Shown piece after piece: positions 1 to 7,438 of a stretch of DNA of 13,588 nt. Where the stretch lies: positions 1 through 13,588 of the forward strand of contig JALRFL010000229.1 in NCBI GenBank assembly GCA_023259875.1, given 5' to 3'. The position numbers and the translations under genes were made by a program. This DNA comes from Alphaproteobacteria bacterium. GTDB taxonomy: Bacteria > Pseudomonadota > Alphaproteobacteria > Puniceispirillales > UBA1172. Position 1 is the first letter of the stretch, and every line of letters starts with the position of its first letter. The notes beneath the pieces were generated by a model, which made no database searches, was not told where the DNA came from, and saw only the letters and a program-made list of their open reading frames with translations.

Positions 1-3000
1 GCCCAGACCTCCATCTCACCAAAGCGCTGACCACCAAATTGCGCCTTACCACCAAGCGGCTGCTGGGTGACAAGCGAATATGGGCCAATGGAACGCGCGT
101 GAATTTTCTCATCAACAAGGTGATGGAGCTTAAGCATATAAATGTAACCAACCGTAACCGCGCGATCAAAGGTTTCCCCCGTGCGGCCATCGGTCAGCCA
201 TTCTTGGCCTGTTTCGTTCAATCCTGCATAAGTCAGGAAGTCCCGAACATCCTTTTCTTTCGCGCCATCAAACACAGGCGTTGCCATCGGAACACCCTTG
301 GACAAAAGCCTGCCTTGCTCAACCAATTGCTGATCATCCAATTTATCAATGGATTCTTTGAATTGATCCGGGCTGTAAATCTGCTTTAGCTCATCCTTGA
401 TTAATTTCGGGCTATTCTTTTGCACCGCCTCATCCACAACATGAGCGATTTTCTTGCCAAGCCCTGCGGAGGCCCAACCTAAATGGGTTTCCAGAATCTG
501 ACCCACATTCATGCGTGATGGCACGCCAAGCGGATTAAGAACGATATCAACAGGTGTGCCGTCATCAAGATATGGCATATCTTCAACTGGAAGAATCCGC
601 GAGATCACCCCTTTGTTTCCATGACGGCCAGCCATTTTATCGCCAGGTTGAAGCTTACGCTTCACAGCGACAAAAACCTTAACCATCTTCATGACGCCAG
701 GCAGCAATTCATCACCGCGCTGAAGCTTATCCACCTTATCATTAAACCGAGCTTCGAGTTTCTTGATGGATTTTTCAAAGTCGTCGATCTGTGCTTCGAT
801 GGCTTTTTGGGTCTTGTCGTCTTTAACCGCAATCTCGTTCCACTTGTTCCGAGCCAGTTCCGACAGCATATCGTTAGTGATTTTGCTGTCTTTTTTGACT
901 CCGGCAGGGCCAGAGGCAACGGTTTGACCAACCATCAATTCCATCAGACGGTTATAGAATCCGCGTTCAAGAATTTCGCGTTCATCATCACGGTCTTTGG
1001 AAAGGCGTTCAATTTCAAAGCGTTCAATCGCGCGAGAACGCTCGTCTTTATCAACGCCCCGGCGTGAGAATACCCGCACCTCAACCACGGTTCCTGCCCC
1101 ACCGGGCGGTACACGCAAAGAGGTGTCACGAACATCTGAGGCTTTTTCCCCAAAGATGGCACGCAACAGCTTTTCTTCTGGGGTCATTGGGGTTTCGCCC
1201 TTTGGCGTCACCTTACCAACCAGAATATCGCCAGCCTGAACATCGGCACCAACATAGATCATGCCAGCCTCATCCAGATTTTTCAGCGCTTCTTCACCTA
1301 CATTTGGAATATCACGGGTGATTTCCTCGGTACCAAGCTTGGTATCACGCGCCATAATCTCATATTCTTCAATATGAATGGAGGTGAAAACATCATCACG
1401 GACAATCCGCTCTGAGATAAGGATCGAATCTTCAAAATTATAGCCGTTCCATGGCATAAACGCGACCAGCACATTGCGGCCAAGCGCCAATTCCCCATCT
1501 TCGGTTGACGGGCCATCAGCGAGAATATCACCTGCCAACACCTCATCCCCAACGCGAACCAGAGGCCGTTGAGTGATACAAGTGTTCTGATTGGAACGCT
1601 GAAACTTTAACAAGGAATAAATATCAACAGGTGATACATCCTGTTCAGAGGTTTCGTTAGAACGCACCACAATTCGGGTTGCGTCCACCTGATCAACCAC
1701 ACCACTTCGGCGAGCAATGATTGTCACACCTGAGTCTTTGGCAACAATCGCCTCCATGCCAGTACCGACCAATGGGGCTTCAGATTTGATCAATGGCACC
1801 GCCTGACGTTGCATGTTTGAGCCCATCAGCGCCCGGTTAGCATCATCATTTTCAAGGAAAGGGATCAATGATGCCGCCACCGAAACCAGCTGTTTCGGCG
1901 ATACATCCATCAGCTCAATTTCTTGAGGATTGCCAAGACCAATTTCCCCTGCGCGGCGGATCGGGATCAATTCCCCAACAAAGCGCCCCTTGTCGTCAAG
2001 CTCTGCGTTAGCCTGTGCAATGGCAAATCGGCCTTCGTCCATCGCTGAGATATAAATCACCTCATCCGTGACTTTGCCATTTTCAACTTTGCGATATGGG
2101 GTTTCAATAAAGCCATAACGGTTAATTTTGGCAAAAGTCGCAAGCGAGTTAATCAGACCAATATTTGGGCCTTCTGGGGTTTCAATCGGACAAATCCGGC
2201 CATAATGGGTTGGATGCACATCACGCACCTCAAATCCGGCACGCTCACGCGTTAGACCACCGGGGCCAAGCGCCGACAAACGGCGTTTATGGGTAATCTC
2301 TGACAATGGGTTGGTCTGATCCATGAACTGCGACAACTGGGACGAGCCAAAGAACTCTTTGACCGCCGCGGCGGCAGGCTTTGAATTAATCAGATCCGTT
2401 GGCATGGTGCGGTCAATCTCAACTGATGACATCCGCTCTTTGATCGCCCGTTCCATACGCACAAGTCCGATGCGATATTGATTTTCCATCAATTCGCCCA
2501 CCGAACGCACGCGGCGGTTGCCAAGGTGATCGATATCGTCAATCTCACCCTTACCATCACGCAAATCCACCAGAACCTTAATGATCCCAAGGATATCGTC
2601 ACGGCGCAGAACACGCATCTGGTCATCAACATCCAGTCCAACACGCGCATTAAGCTTAACCCGACCCACCGAAGACAGGTCATAGCGTTCGCTATCAAAG
2701 AACAGCCCATTAAAGAGCGCTTCTGCGGTTTCCAGTGTTGGCGGCTCACCCGGGCGCATCACACGATAAATATCAACCAGCGCATCTTCACGCGAATTGT
2801 TGCGGTCAGCGGCAAGGGTGTTTCTTAAAAAACTACCTGTGTTGACATTATCAATAGCCAGCAGACGGATTTTATCCGTTTTCATTTCTTGCAGGCTTTG
2901 CAGGATTTCTTCGGTAATGATATCCCCAGCCTCAGTCAGAACCAGGCCTGTGGTCATATCAACGATATCATGGGCAATATATTGGCCAATAATCTGCTCA

Positions 3001-3974
3001 TCACTGACCAAAACCTCTTTGATACCGCTTTCTTCAAGTTTCCGCAGAGAACGAGGGGTCAGCTTTTCCCCCTTAGCGGCAACCACTTCGCCATTTCCAG
3101 CATTAACCAGATCGTGGCTCAACCTTGCACCGCGCAGACGGCTAGCGTCAAAATTGGTCTGCCACCCTTTTTTGCTGCGCTTGTAATCAACGGCGTCATA
3201 AAAATAGTTTAAGATGGCTTCGCGAGATAGGCCATTAACCTTTGTCCGATCAGGTTCAATGCCCTCTTTCTTACATTCCGCCACATAAGCTTCTGATGCT
3301 TCGTCAATCAGCGCCATCAAAAATGTGGTGGCAGGAAGCTTACGCTTGCGGTCAATGCGCACATTAACAATGTCTTTGGCATCAAACTCAAAATCCAGCC
3401 ATGAGCCGCGATAAGGAATGACGCGCGCTGAAAAGAGCAATTTGCCTGACGCATGGGATTTGCCACGGTCATGATCAAAAAACACCCCCGGCGAACGGTG
3501 CATCTGTGAGACGATCACACGCTCTGTGCCATTGATAATAAAGGTGCCGTTTTTAGTCATGAGCGGCATATCGCCCATATAGACTTCTTGTTCTTTGGTA
3601 TCACGCAAGGAACGCGTACCGGTAATTTCATCTTCTTCCCAGACCACCAAACGCAAAGTCACCTTAAGCGATGAGGCAAAGTTCAACCCACGCTGTTGGC
3701 ATTCCTCGACATCATATTTGGGTTCTTCCAAAGTATAGGATACGAATTCCAAGATGGATTTGTCATTAAAATCACTGATGGGAAAGACCGACTGGAACAC
3801 TTCCTGAAGGCCTATGCTCTCGCGCTTTGAAGGCTCTACATCTTTTTGCAGAAACAAATCATAACTGCTTCTTTGAACATCAATCAGGTTTGGCATTTTT
3901 GCCACTTCGGCGATAGAACCAAAGTTACGGCGAAAACGACGACGACTGTTGAGTGCGGTGATGCTTGATCCCAT
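1..3974 (-). CDS. rpoB: DNA-directed RNA polymerase beta subunit, 3' end cut by window
   Basis: This gene encodes the beta subunit of core RNA polymerase, which forms half of the active-site cleft and the rifampicin pocket. The frame is open from the ATG at 3974 to the window edge, giving 1324 codons. It ends in GEMEVWA, so roughly the last 70 residues of an alphaproteobacterial RpoB (about 1390 aa) are outside. An AGAGG ribosome binding site lies 8 nt before the ATG (3983-3987), which fixes the start. Visible landmarks are the rifampicin cluster at residues 543-573 (GSSQLSQFMDQ onward) with Asp552, His562 and Ser567, the sensitive-type residues at E. coli positions 516, 526 and 531. NFEDS at 846-850 and GDKMAGRHGNKG at 1111-1122 hold the conserved active-centre acidic residues and lysines. 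I checked the frame at several points and saw no frameshift. It follows rplL after 140 nt; rpoC is expected next, outside the window. Confidence 0.98.
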   Translation of the reverse strand, partial: MGSSITALNSRRRFRRNFGSIAEVAKMPNLIDVQRSSYDLFLQKDVEPSKRESIGLQEVFQSVFPISDFNDKSILEFVSYTLEEPKYDVEECQQRGLNFASSLKVTLRLVVWEEDEITGTRSLRDTKEQEVYMGDMPLMTKNGTFIINGTERVIVSQMHRSPGVFFDHDRGKSHASGKLLFSARVIPYRGSWLDFEFDAKDIVNVRIDRKRKLPATTFLMALIDEASEAYVAECKKEGIEPDRTKVNGLSREAILNYFYDAVDYKRSKKGWQTNFDASRLRGARLSHDLVNAGNGEVVAAKGEKLTPRSLRKLEESGIKEVLVSDEQIIGQYIAHDIVDMTTGLVLTEAGDIITEEILQSLQEMKTDKIRLLAIDNVNTGSFLRNTLAADRNNSREDALVDIYRVMRPGEPPTLETAEALFNGLFFDSERYDLSSVGRVKLNARVGLDVDDQMRVLRRDDILGIIKVLVDLRDGKGEIDDIDHLGNRRVRSVGELMENQYRIGLVRMERAIKERMSSVEIDRTMPTDLINSKPAAAAVKEFFGSSQLSQFMDQTNPLSEITHKRRLSALGPGGLTRERAGFEVRDVHPTHYGRICPIETPEGPNIGLINSLATFAKINRYGFIETPYRKVENGKVTDEVIYISAMDEGRFAIAQANAELDDKGRFVGELIPIRRAGEIGLGNPQEIELMDVSPKQLVSVAASLIPFLENDDANRALMGSNMQRQAVPLIKSEAPLVGTGMEAIVAKDSGVTIIARRSGVVDQVDATRIVVRSNETSEQDVSPVDIYSLLKFQRSNQNTCITQRPLVRVGDEVLAGDILADGPSTEDGELALGRNVLVAFMPWNGYNFEDSILISERIVRDDVFTSIHIEEYEIMARDTKLGTEEITRDIPNVGEEALKNLDEAGMIYVGADVQAGDILVGKVTPKGETPMTPEEKLLRAIFGEKASDVRDTSLRVPPGGAGTVVEVRVFSRRGVDKDERSRAIERFEIERLSKDRDDEREILERGFYNRLMELMVGQTVASGPAGVKKDSKITNDMLSELARNKWNEIAVKDDKTQKAIEAQIDDFEKSIKKLEARFNDKVDKLQRGDELLPGVMKMVKVFVAVKRKLQPGDKMAGRHGNKGVISRILPVEDMPYLDDGTPVDIVLNPLGVPSRMNVGQILETHLGWASAGLGKKIAHVVDEAVQKNSPKLIKDELKQIYSPDQFKESIDKLDDQQLVEQGRLLSKGVPMATPVFDGAKEKDVRDFLTYAGLNETGQEWLTDGRTGETFDRAVTVGYIYMLKLHHLVDEKIHARSIGPYSLVTQQPLGGKAQFGGQRFGEMEVW

Positions 3975-4062
3975 TGGTGGTACCTCTGTTCAAGTGTCTG
4001 ATGTGCCAGTGTTTTTGATCTGGTCACAGAAACAAATTTTCTTACGCCCGAGAATGGGCAAT

Positions 4063-4088
4063 CCCCACACCGGAAAACCGATGTGGGG
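4063..4088 (-). promoter_or_regulatory. hairpin in the rplL-rpoB spacer (possible attenuator or RNase processing site)
   Basis: In the minus-strand transcript CCCCACAUCGG and CCGGUGUGGGG form an 11-bp stem closed by a UUUU loop. One of the pairs is G-U in this RNA but would be a C-A mismatch in plus-strand RNA, so the structure suits the rpoB-direction transcript. No U-tract follows, so it is not a full intrinsic terminator. The same spacer (3975-4114) has a weaker AT-rich 7-bp hairpin at 4093-4111, directly after the rplL stop, and a small GCCC/GGGC stem at 4046-4059. In E. coli the equivalent spacer carries a partial terminator and an RNase III site that lower rpoB expression relative to rplJL. 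A similar role here is inferred from position only. Confidence 0.55.
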
Positions 4089-4114
4089 GAACGAATATTC
4101 AAACAATATTCAAG

Positions 4115-4498
4115 TTACTTGAGCTCAACCGATGCTCCAGCTTCTTCAAGGGCAGCTTTAGCCGCATCGGCTTCATCCTTGGATACGCCTTCCTTGACTG
4201 GCTTCGGTGCAGCTTCAACCAGATCTTTAGCTTCTTTGAGGCCAAGACCAGTCAGCGTACGAACAGCCTTAATGACGTTGATCTTGTTGTCGCCAGCACC
4301 GGCGAGGATCACATCAAATTCGGTCTTTTCTTCCGCGGCCGCACCGCCTGCGTCACCACCGCCAGCGGCAGCAGCAACAGCAACAGGTGCTGCAGCAGCA
4401 GATACGCCCCATTGCTCTTCAAGAAGCTTTGCCAATTCAGCAGCTTCCATAACAGTAAGGGCGGAAAGGTCTTCTGCGAGTTTTGCAATATCAGCCAT
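4115..4498 (-). CDS. rplL: 50S ribosomal protein L7/L12
   Basis: This encodes the stalk protein, present as dimers on L10, that recruits and stimulates the translational GTPases IF2, EF-Tu and EF-G. The 127-aa product has the three usual parts. The N-terminal dimerisation/L10-binding helices span about 1-32 (MADIAKLAEDL onward). A flexible Ala/Gly hinge spans about 33-56. The globular C-terminal domain spans about 57-127, with the conserved EKTEFDVIL, IKAVR and GLGLKEAKDLVE stretches that contact the factors. I start it at 4498 rather than at the in-frame ATG at 4510, because GGAG at 4505-4508 lies 6 nt before it and MADIAK is the usual family start. The upstream ATG overlaps that Shine-Dalgarno sequence. 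It lies 56 nt after rplJ and is presumably cotranscribed and coregulated through the L10 leader. Confidence 0.97.
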   Translation of the reverse strand: MADIAKLAEDLSALTVMEAAELAKLLEEQWGVSAAAAPVAVAAAAGGGDAGGAAAEEKTEFDVILAGAGDNKINVIKAVRTLTGLGLKEAKDLVEAAPKPVKEGVSKDEADAAKAALEEAGASVELK

Positions 4499-4554
4499 GT
4501 TTTTCTCCATTAGGCTTGAACTAAGCGATTGTATTTAACTGGGCTAACACCCTG

Positions 4555-5070
4555 CTACGATTGCAACTGATCTGCCCTGGCCTGAACCACCCGTGCCAGC
4601 TTGGATGCTGGGGCTTGGGTAACTCTTGCCAGTTTTGCTGCTGGTGCCAAAAGCAAGCCAGCAAGTTTGGCACGAAGTTCATCAAGTGACGGCAATTTCG
4701 CCAGCGCTTCCACGCCAGATTTATCAAGTATCTGGCCGTCAATAGCACCGCCGATAATTGACATTTTGTCGTTTGACTTGGCAAACTCAACGAGGGTCTT
4801 TGCGGCTGCAACAGGATCATCGGACGTACCAATTGCCGTTGGTCCTGTGAAGTGATCGTTTAGTCCCTCGAATTTCGTCCCATGCAATGCAATCTTGGCA
4901 ATACGGTTTTTGGTAACCTTAAAACGGGCACCAGCATTACGCATTTTTTCCCTGATTTCATTGCTTTCGGTGACAGTCAGCCCGACCTGATGTGTGATGA
5001 TGACAGAAGTCGCCTCACTAAAGGTCGCGTGCAGCGTTTCGACCAGCTTGGTTTTTTCGGATTTTTTCAC
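4555..5070 (-). CDS. rplJ: 50S ribosomal protein L10
   Basis: L10 anchors the L7/L12 dimers to the base of the ribosomal stalk on 23S rRNA and, as the L10-L12 complex, usually represses its own mRNA. The product is 171 aa. The N-terminal rRNA-binding domain spans about 1-125 and contains the conserved NAGARFKVTKNRIAK stretch (45-59) and TGPTAIG (75-81). The C-terminal helix that carries L12 dimers spans about 128-171. It contains a short internal repeat, APAAKLARV (142-150) and APASKLARV (153-161), consistent with repeated L12-docking segments. The start is GTG at 5070, with GGAG 7 nt upstream. A 7-bp hairpin (GGAUAUG/CAUAUCC, 5092-5116) stands just before this ribosome binding site and the L10 leader fold lies further upstream. 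Confidence 0.97.
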   Translation of the reverse strand: MKKSEKTKLVETLHATFSEATSVIITHQVGLTVTESNEIREKMRNAGARFKVTKNRIAKIALHGTKFEGLNDHFTGPTAIGTSDDPVAAAKTLVEFAKSNDKMSIIGGAIDGQILDKSGVEALAKLPSLDELRAKLAGLLLAPAAKLARVTQAPASKLARVVQARADQLQS

Positions 5071-5153
5071 CGATTGTCTCCGCTAGTTTGTGGATATGAC
5101 CAACATAGCCATATCCGGTTGCACGTAGAGATTGCCGTTCTCCATCACGATGG

Positions 5154-5178
5154 AAAAAGACAACCACCAAGGCCTGCC
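5154..5178 (-). promoter_or_regulatory. weak candidate attenuator in the rplJ leader
   Basis: In the minus-strand RNA, GGCAG pairs with UUGUC (two G-U pairs) across a 10-nt loop and is followed at once by UUUUU (plus-strand A run 5154-5158). The stem is short and weak, so on its own it would be a poor terminator. It stands between the L10 leader fold and the rplJ start, where some bacteria place an L10-dependent attenuator. This is only a candidate. Confidence 0.25.
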
Positions 5179-5205
5179 CATTAGTTCAAGCGAAAAATCG
5201 CTATC

Positions 5206-5256
5206 CCCGTCTGAGTAGGATGTTTAAGCCTTTCGGCACCTACCTTCTTGGACAGG
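5206..5256 (-). promoter_or_regulatory. L10(L12) autoregulatory leader
   Basis: The minus-strand RNA folds into a nested stem. CCUGUC (5251-5256) pairs with GACGGG (5206-5211). An asymmetric internal loop, CAAGAAG against UCA, follows. Then GUAGG (5239-5243) pairs with CCUAC (5215-5219). A second asymmetric loop leads to GCC-GAAA-GGC (5228-5237), a GNRA-capped helix. A kinked, multi-loop stem with a GAAA cap upstream of rplJ is what is known for the ribosomal protein L10 leader family, in which the L10-L12 complex binds the mRNA and represses rplJL. Position (about 140 nt before rplJ) and fold agree. I recognised it by fold, not by a covariance search. Confidence 0.75.
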
Positions 5257-5257
5257 T

Positions 5258-5299
5258 GGAACCTGACGGTTCCTTCAGCATCCCGGCAAAACCGGAATG
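5258..5299 (-). other. two tandem hairpins after rplA
   Basis: Directly after the rplA stop the minus-strand RNA can form CAUUCCGG/CCGGGAUG (8 bp including one U-G pair, loop UUUUG, 5279-5299). It can then form GGAACC/GGUUCC (6 bp, loop GUCA, 5258-5273), immediately before the L10 leader. Neither is followed by a U-run, so they are not classical terminators. They could protect the rplKA 3' end, provide a processing site, or belong to an extended L10 leader. Confidence 0.5.
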
Positions 5300-5308
5300 T
5301 TGAATGAT

Positions 5309-6007
5309 TTAGCCAGCAATCTTGCTGACTTCAGTAGGATCAACAGCTACCCCAGCACCCATTGTGCTGCTGATAGCGATCTTACGGACAAATACGCCTT
5401 TGGCGCCAGAAGGGCGCGCTTTGCTGATAGCGCTGATGAAGGCAGAAGCGTTTTCACGAAGCTGATCTTCACCAAAGCTGGCTTTGCCAATCCCTGCATG
5501 AACAATCCCTGCTTTTTCCGCGCGGAATTGCACTTCACCTGCCTTCGCCGCCTCAACGGCTTTCGCCACATCAGGGGTTACTGTGCCGAGTTTGGGGTTA
5601 GGCATCAGACCTTTGGGGCCAAGCACTTTACCAAGACGGCCAACCACACCCATCATATCTGGGGTTGCGATAACACGGTCAACATCAACCTTGCCAGCCT
5701 GCATGGCATCAGCCAAATCCTCGGCGCCGACAACATCCGCGCCAGCTTTCTTGGCTTCTTCGGCTTTATCGTCGCGCGCAAAAACCGCAACGCGCATGGA
5801 TTTGCCTGTCCCATGGGGAAGCGCAACCACACCGCGCACCATCTGATCGGAATGGCGAGTGTCAATGCCAAGGTTCATGCTGATTTCAATCGTTTCATCG
5901 AATTTGGCAGTGGCATTTTTCTTAACCATGCCAACCGCCTCTTCAAGAGCGAAGACGGCTTCTCTGTCAAATGATTCGTAAGCTGCTTTTAGTTTTTTTC
6001 CAGCCAT
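5309..6007 (-). CDS. rplA: 50S ribosomal protein L1
   Basis: L1 forms the mobile L1 stalk that helps deacylated tRNA leave the E site; in many bacteria it also represses its own operon. The 232-aa length is normal. Domain I comes from both termini. The inserted domain II (about 70-155) carries VDVDRVIATPDMMG (107-120) and the L1 signature GRLGKVLGPKGLMPNPK (123-139). The C-terminal part ends in the usual AVDPTEVSKI. The ATG at 6007 is 3 nt beyond the rplK stop. Its GGAG Shine-Dalgarno overlaps that stop codon (GGAGTAA), so translation is probably coupled to rplK. The 238-nt spacer to rplJ holds the L10 leader. Confidence 0.98.
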   Translation of the reverse strand: MAGKKLKAAYESFDREAVFALEEAVGMVKKNATAKFDETIEISMNLGIDTRHSDQMVRGVVALPHGTGKSMRVAVFARDDKAEEAKKAGADVVGAEDLADAMQAGKVDVDRVIATPDMMGVVGRLGKVLGPKGLMPNPKLGTVTPDVAKAVEAAKAGEVQFRAEKAGIVHAGIGKASFGEDQLRENASAFISAISKARPSGAKGVFVRKIAISSTMGAGVAVDPTEVSKIAG

Positions 6008-6010
6008 GAT

Positions 6011-6439
6011 TTACTCCACCACTTCCAAGCCCATTGAACGGGCAGATCCTTTTACCATTTGAACCGCGCCGTTTTGATCAACCGCGTTCAAATCATCCAT
6101 TTTCTGATCAGCGATCTCACGAACCTGATCCATTGTCACTTTGCCTACCGTGCCACGACCCGGGGTCTGGCTACCTTTGGGAAGACCAGCCGCTTTCTTG
6201 AGGTAATAGCTGACAGGTGCTTTTTTCATCGTAAAGGTGAATGATTTATCAGAATAAACCGTGATCACCACCGGAATAGGCATATTTTTTTCAATGCTAT
6301 CTGTGGCGGCGTTAAAGGCCTTACAGAATTCCATAATATTGACACCGCGCTGACCTAGCGCTGGGCCCACTGGCGGTGACGGGTTTGCCGCGCCTGCTGG
6401 GATTTGCAATTTGATATATCCATCAATCTTCTTTGCCAT
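6011..6439 (-). CDS. rplK: 50S ribosomal protein L11
   Basis: L11 binds the GTPase-associated centre of 23S rRNA at the base of the stalk and is needed for EF-G function and the stringent response. The 142-aa protein has the N-terminal domain with the proline pair P22-P23 in NPSPPVGPALGQRGVNI, and the C-terminal rRNA-binding domain from about residue 72. The L11 signature region at about 113-140 reads KMDDLNAVDQNGAVQMVKGS and onward. The ATG at 6439 has AAGGA about 7 nt upstream. The spacer to nusG is only 26 nt and the gene is coupled to rplA downstream. Confidence 0.98.
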   Translation of the reverse strand: MAKKIDGYIKLQIPAGAANPSPPVGPALGQRGVNIMEFCKAFNAATDSIEKNMPIPVVITVYSDKSFTFTMKKAPVSYYLKKAAGLPKGSQTPGRGTVGKVTMDQVREIADQKMDDLNAVDQNGAVQMVKGSARSMGLEVVE

Positions 6440-6465
6440 AACGGTATCCTTATCTAACCATAATG

Positions 6466-6999
6466 CTAGGTTGATTTTTCAACTTGGGAAAACTCAAGAT
6501 CAACTGGTGTTGATCGTCCGAAAATAGAAACAGTCACCTTGAGCCGGGACTTATCTTCGTCAACCTCTTCTACCAGACCCTTGAACGACGCAAATGGGCC
6601 TTCAGCCACACGAACCCACTCACCAATCTCAAAGATCACATCGGAATGTGTCCGCTCAATCCCTTCGGTCACCTGCTTGATAAGGCGTTCTGCCTCAGCA
6701 TCAGAGATAGGCACTGGCTTACCACCAGCCCCAAGAAAGCCTGTGACGCGGTTATGGGAATTCACAATGTGCCAAGCCTGATCGGTCAGCTCCATTTTAA
6801 TCAAAATATAACCGGGGAAAAACTTGCGCTCAGCGTTGACGCGAGCGCCGCGGCGCATCTCAACCACCTCTTCGGTAGGAACCAGCACCTCTTCAATATC
6901 ATCACTAAGTCCATAGGTCTCCGCTTGCTCGCGAATTGCCTGAGCGACTTTCTTTTCCGAACCGGAAAAGACATGAACAACATACCAGCGTTTAGCCAT
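6466..6999 (-). CDS. nusG: transcription termination/antitermination protein NusG
   Basis: NusG rides on RNA polymerase, suppresses pausing, and links it to Rho or to the ribosome through S10. The 177-aa product has the NGN domain at about 1-115 (RWYVVHVFSGSEKKVA at 4-19 and KFFPGYILIKMEL at 59-71 are typical). The KOW domain at about 126-175 has GEWVRVAEGPFASFKG and a VSIFGRSTPVDLEF ending. The ATG at 6999 has only a weak ribosome binding site (a GGGAA about 10 nt upstream), but the protein begins exactly where the family does. It follows secE after 52 nt, the near-universal pairing. Confidence 0.98.
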   Translation of the reverse strand: MAKRWYVVHVFSGSEKKVAQAIREQAETYGLSDDIEEVLVPTEEVVEMRRGARVNAERKFFPGYILIKMELTDQAWHIVNSHNRVTGFLGAGGKPVPISDAEAERLIKQVTEGIERTHSDVIFEIGEWVRVAEGPFASFKGLVEEVDEDKSRLKVTVSIFGRSTPVDLEFSQVEKST

Positions 7000-7051
7000 C
7001 TTTCAGTAATTCCCAAGCGCGACCATGAAACAGAGTCAGCGACACTAACCT

Positions 7052-7249
7052 TTATCCACCAATCCCCAACACAACCTGCACCAGATTGCTTAAAATCCAG
7101 TCCACAAGCATAAAAAACAAGGCGGCGATGAACACCATCACCAGCACTGTTATAGTGCCTGTGACAACATCGCGCCTCTTAGGCCAAGTGATACGGCTGA
7201 TTTCCTGCCGAACCTGACGTACAAATTGTGTAGGTGTAACTTTAGCCAT
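7052..7249 (-). CDS. secE: preprotein translocase subunit SecE
   Basis: SecE is the essential inner-membrane clamp of the SecYEG protein-conducting channel. This is the short, single-helix type (65 aa) common outside enteric bacteria. The amphipathic segment and the SecE signature EISRITWPKRRDVVTGT lie at 16-32, followed by one membrane helix at about 33-60. The ATG at 7249 has GAGG close upstream. It is the first gene of the secE-nusG-rplKA-rplJL-rpoB block and is preceded by a promoter at 7365-7393. The usual upstream partner tRNA-Trp is about 6 kb away instead of adjacent. Confidence 0.97.
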   Translation of the reverse strand: MAKVTPTQFVRQVRQEISRITWPKRRDVVTGTITVLVMVFIAALFFMLVDWILSNLVQVVLGIGG

Positions 7250-7364
7250 TTTCCCTCAATCGTGCAAGCTTTTCATGCCTTCAAATGCGGTTTTTTATGC
7301 AATCACATATCATCCACAGGTTCAGGCGGCACGAATATTTCTTCACAATCCCAGATGAGAGGCG

Positions 7365-7393
7365 GTAATAGCGCACCGTCGCGGCTTTTGCAA
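7365..7393 (-). promoter_or_regulatory. sigma70-type promoter for secE-nusG-rplKAJL-rpoB
   Basis: On the minus strand TTGCAA (-35, 7388-7393) and TATTAC (-10, 7365-7370) are separated by exactly 17 bp. Transcription would begin near 7358, leaving a 5' leader of about 110 nt before the secE ATG. It is the best promoter-like pair in the 189-nt gap between the MFS gene and secE. It is functionally expected, because the tuf-trnW transcript is stopped by the terminator at 13265-13299. Confidence 0.6.
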
Positions 7394-7438
7394 ACAGATT
7401 TTTTCTTTTTGTTGTTAGTTTTGCCAAGCGCCCGTCAC

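Noticed and set aside
2256..2348. Possible rifampicin-resistance change in rpoB
   Set aside because: The residues equivalent to E. coli Asp516, His526 and Ser531 are wild type, so no resistance allele is indicated.
4499..4510. Upstream ATG extending L7/L12 by four codons
   Set aside because: That ATG overlaps the Shine-Dalgarno sequence of the ATG at 4498, and the family starts at MADIAK.
4083..4538. 151-codon plus-strand Ala/Ser-rich frame opposite rplL
   Set aside because: It arises from the antisense of the Ala/Gly-rich hinge codons of L7/L12 and has no independent support.
5297..5974. 225-codon plus-strand open frame opposite rplA
   Set aside because: It is the antisense shadow of a clearly conserved ribosomal protein gene and resembles no protein I know.
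6440..6480. L1-binding autoregulatory site before rplK
   Set aside because: Only a 4-bp AACC/GGTT pairing is visible in the short spacer; nothing resembles the known L1-binding loop well enough to call.
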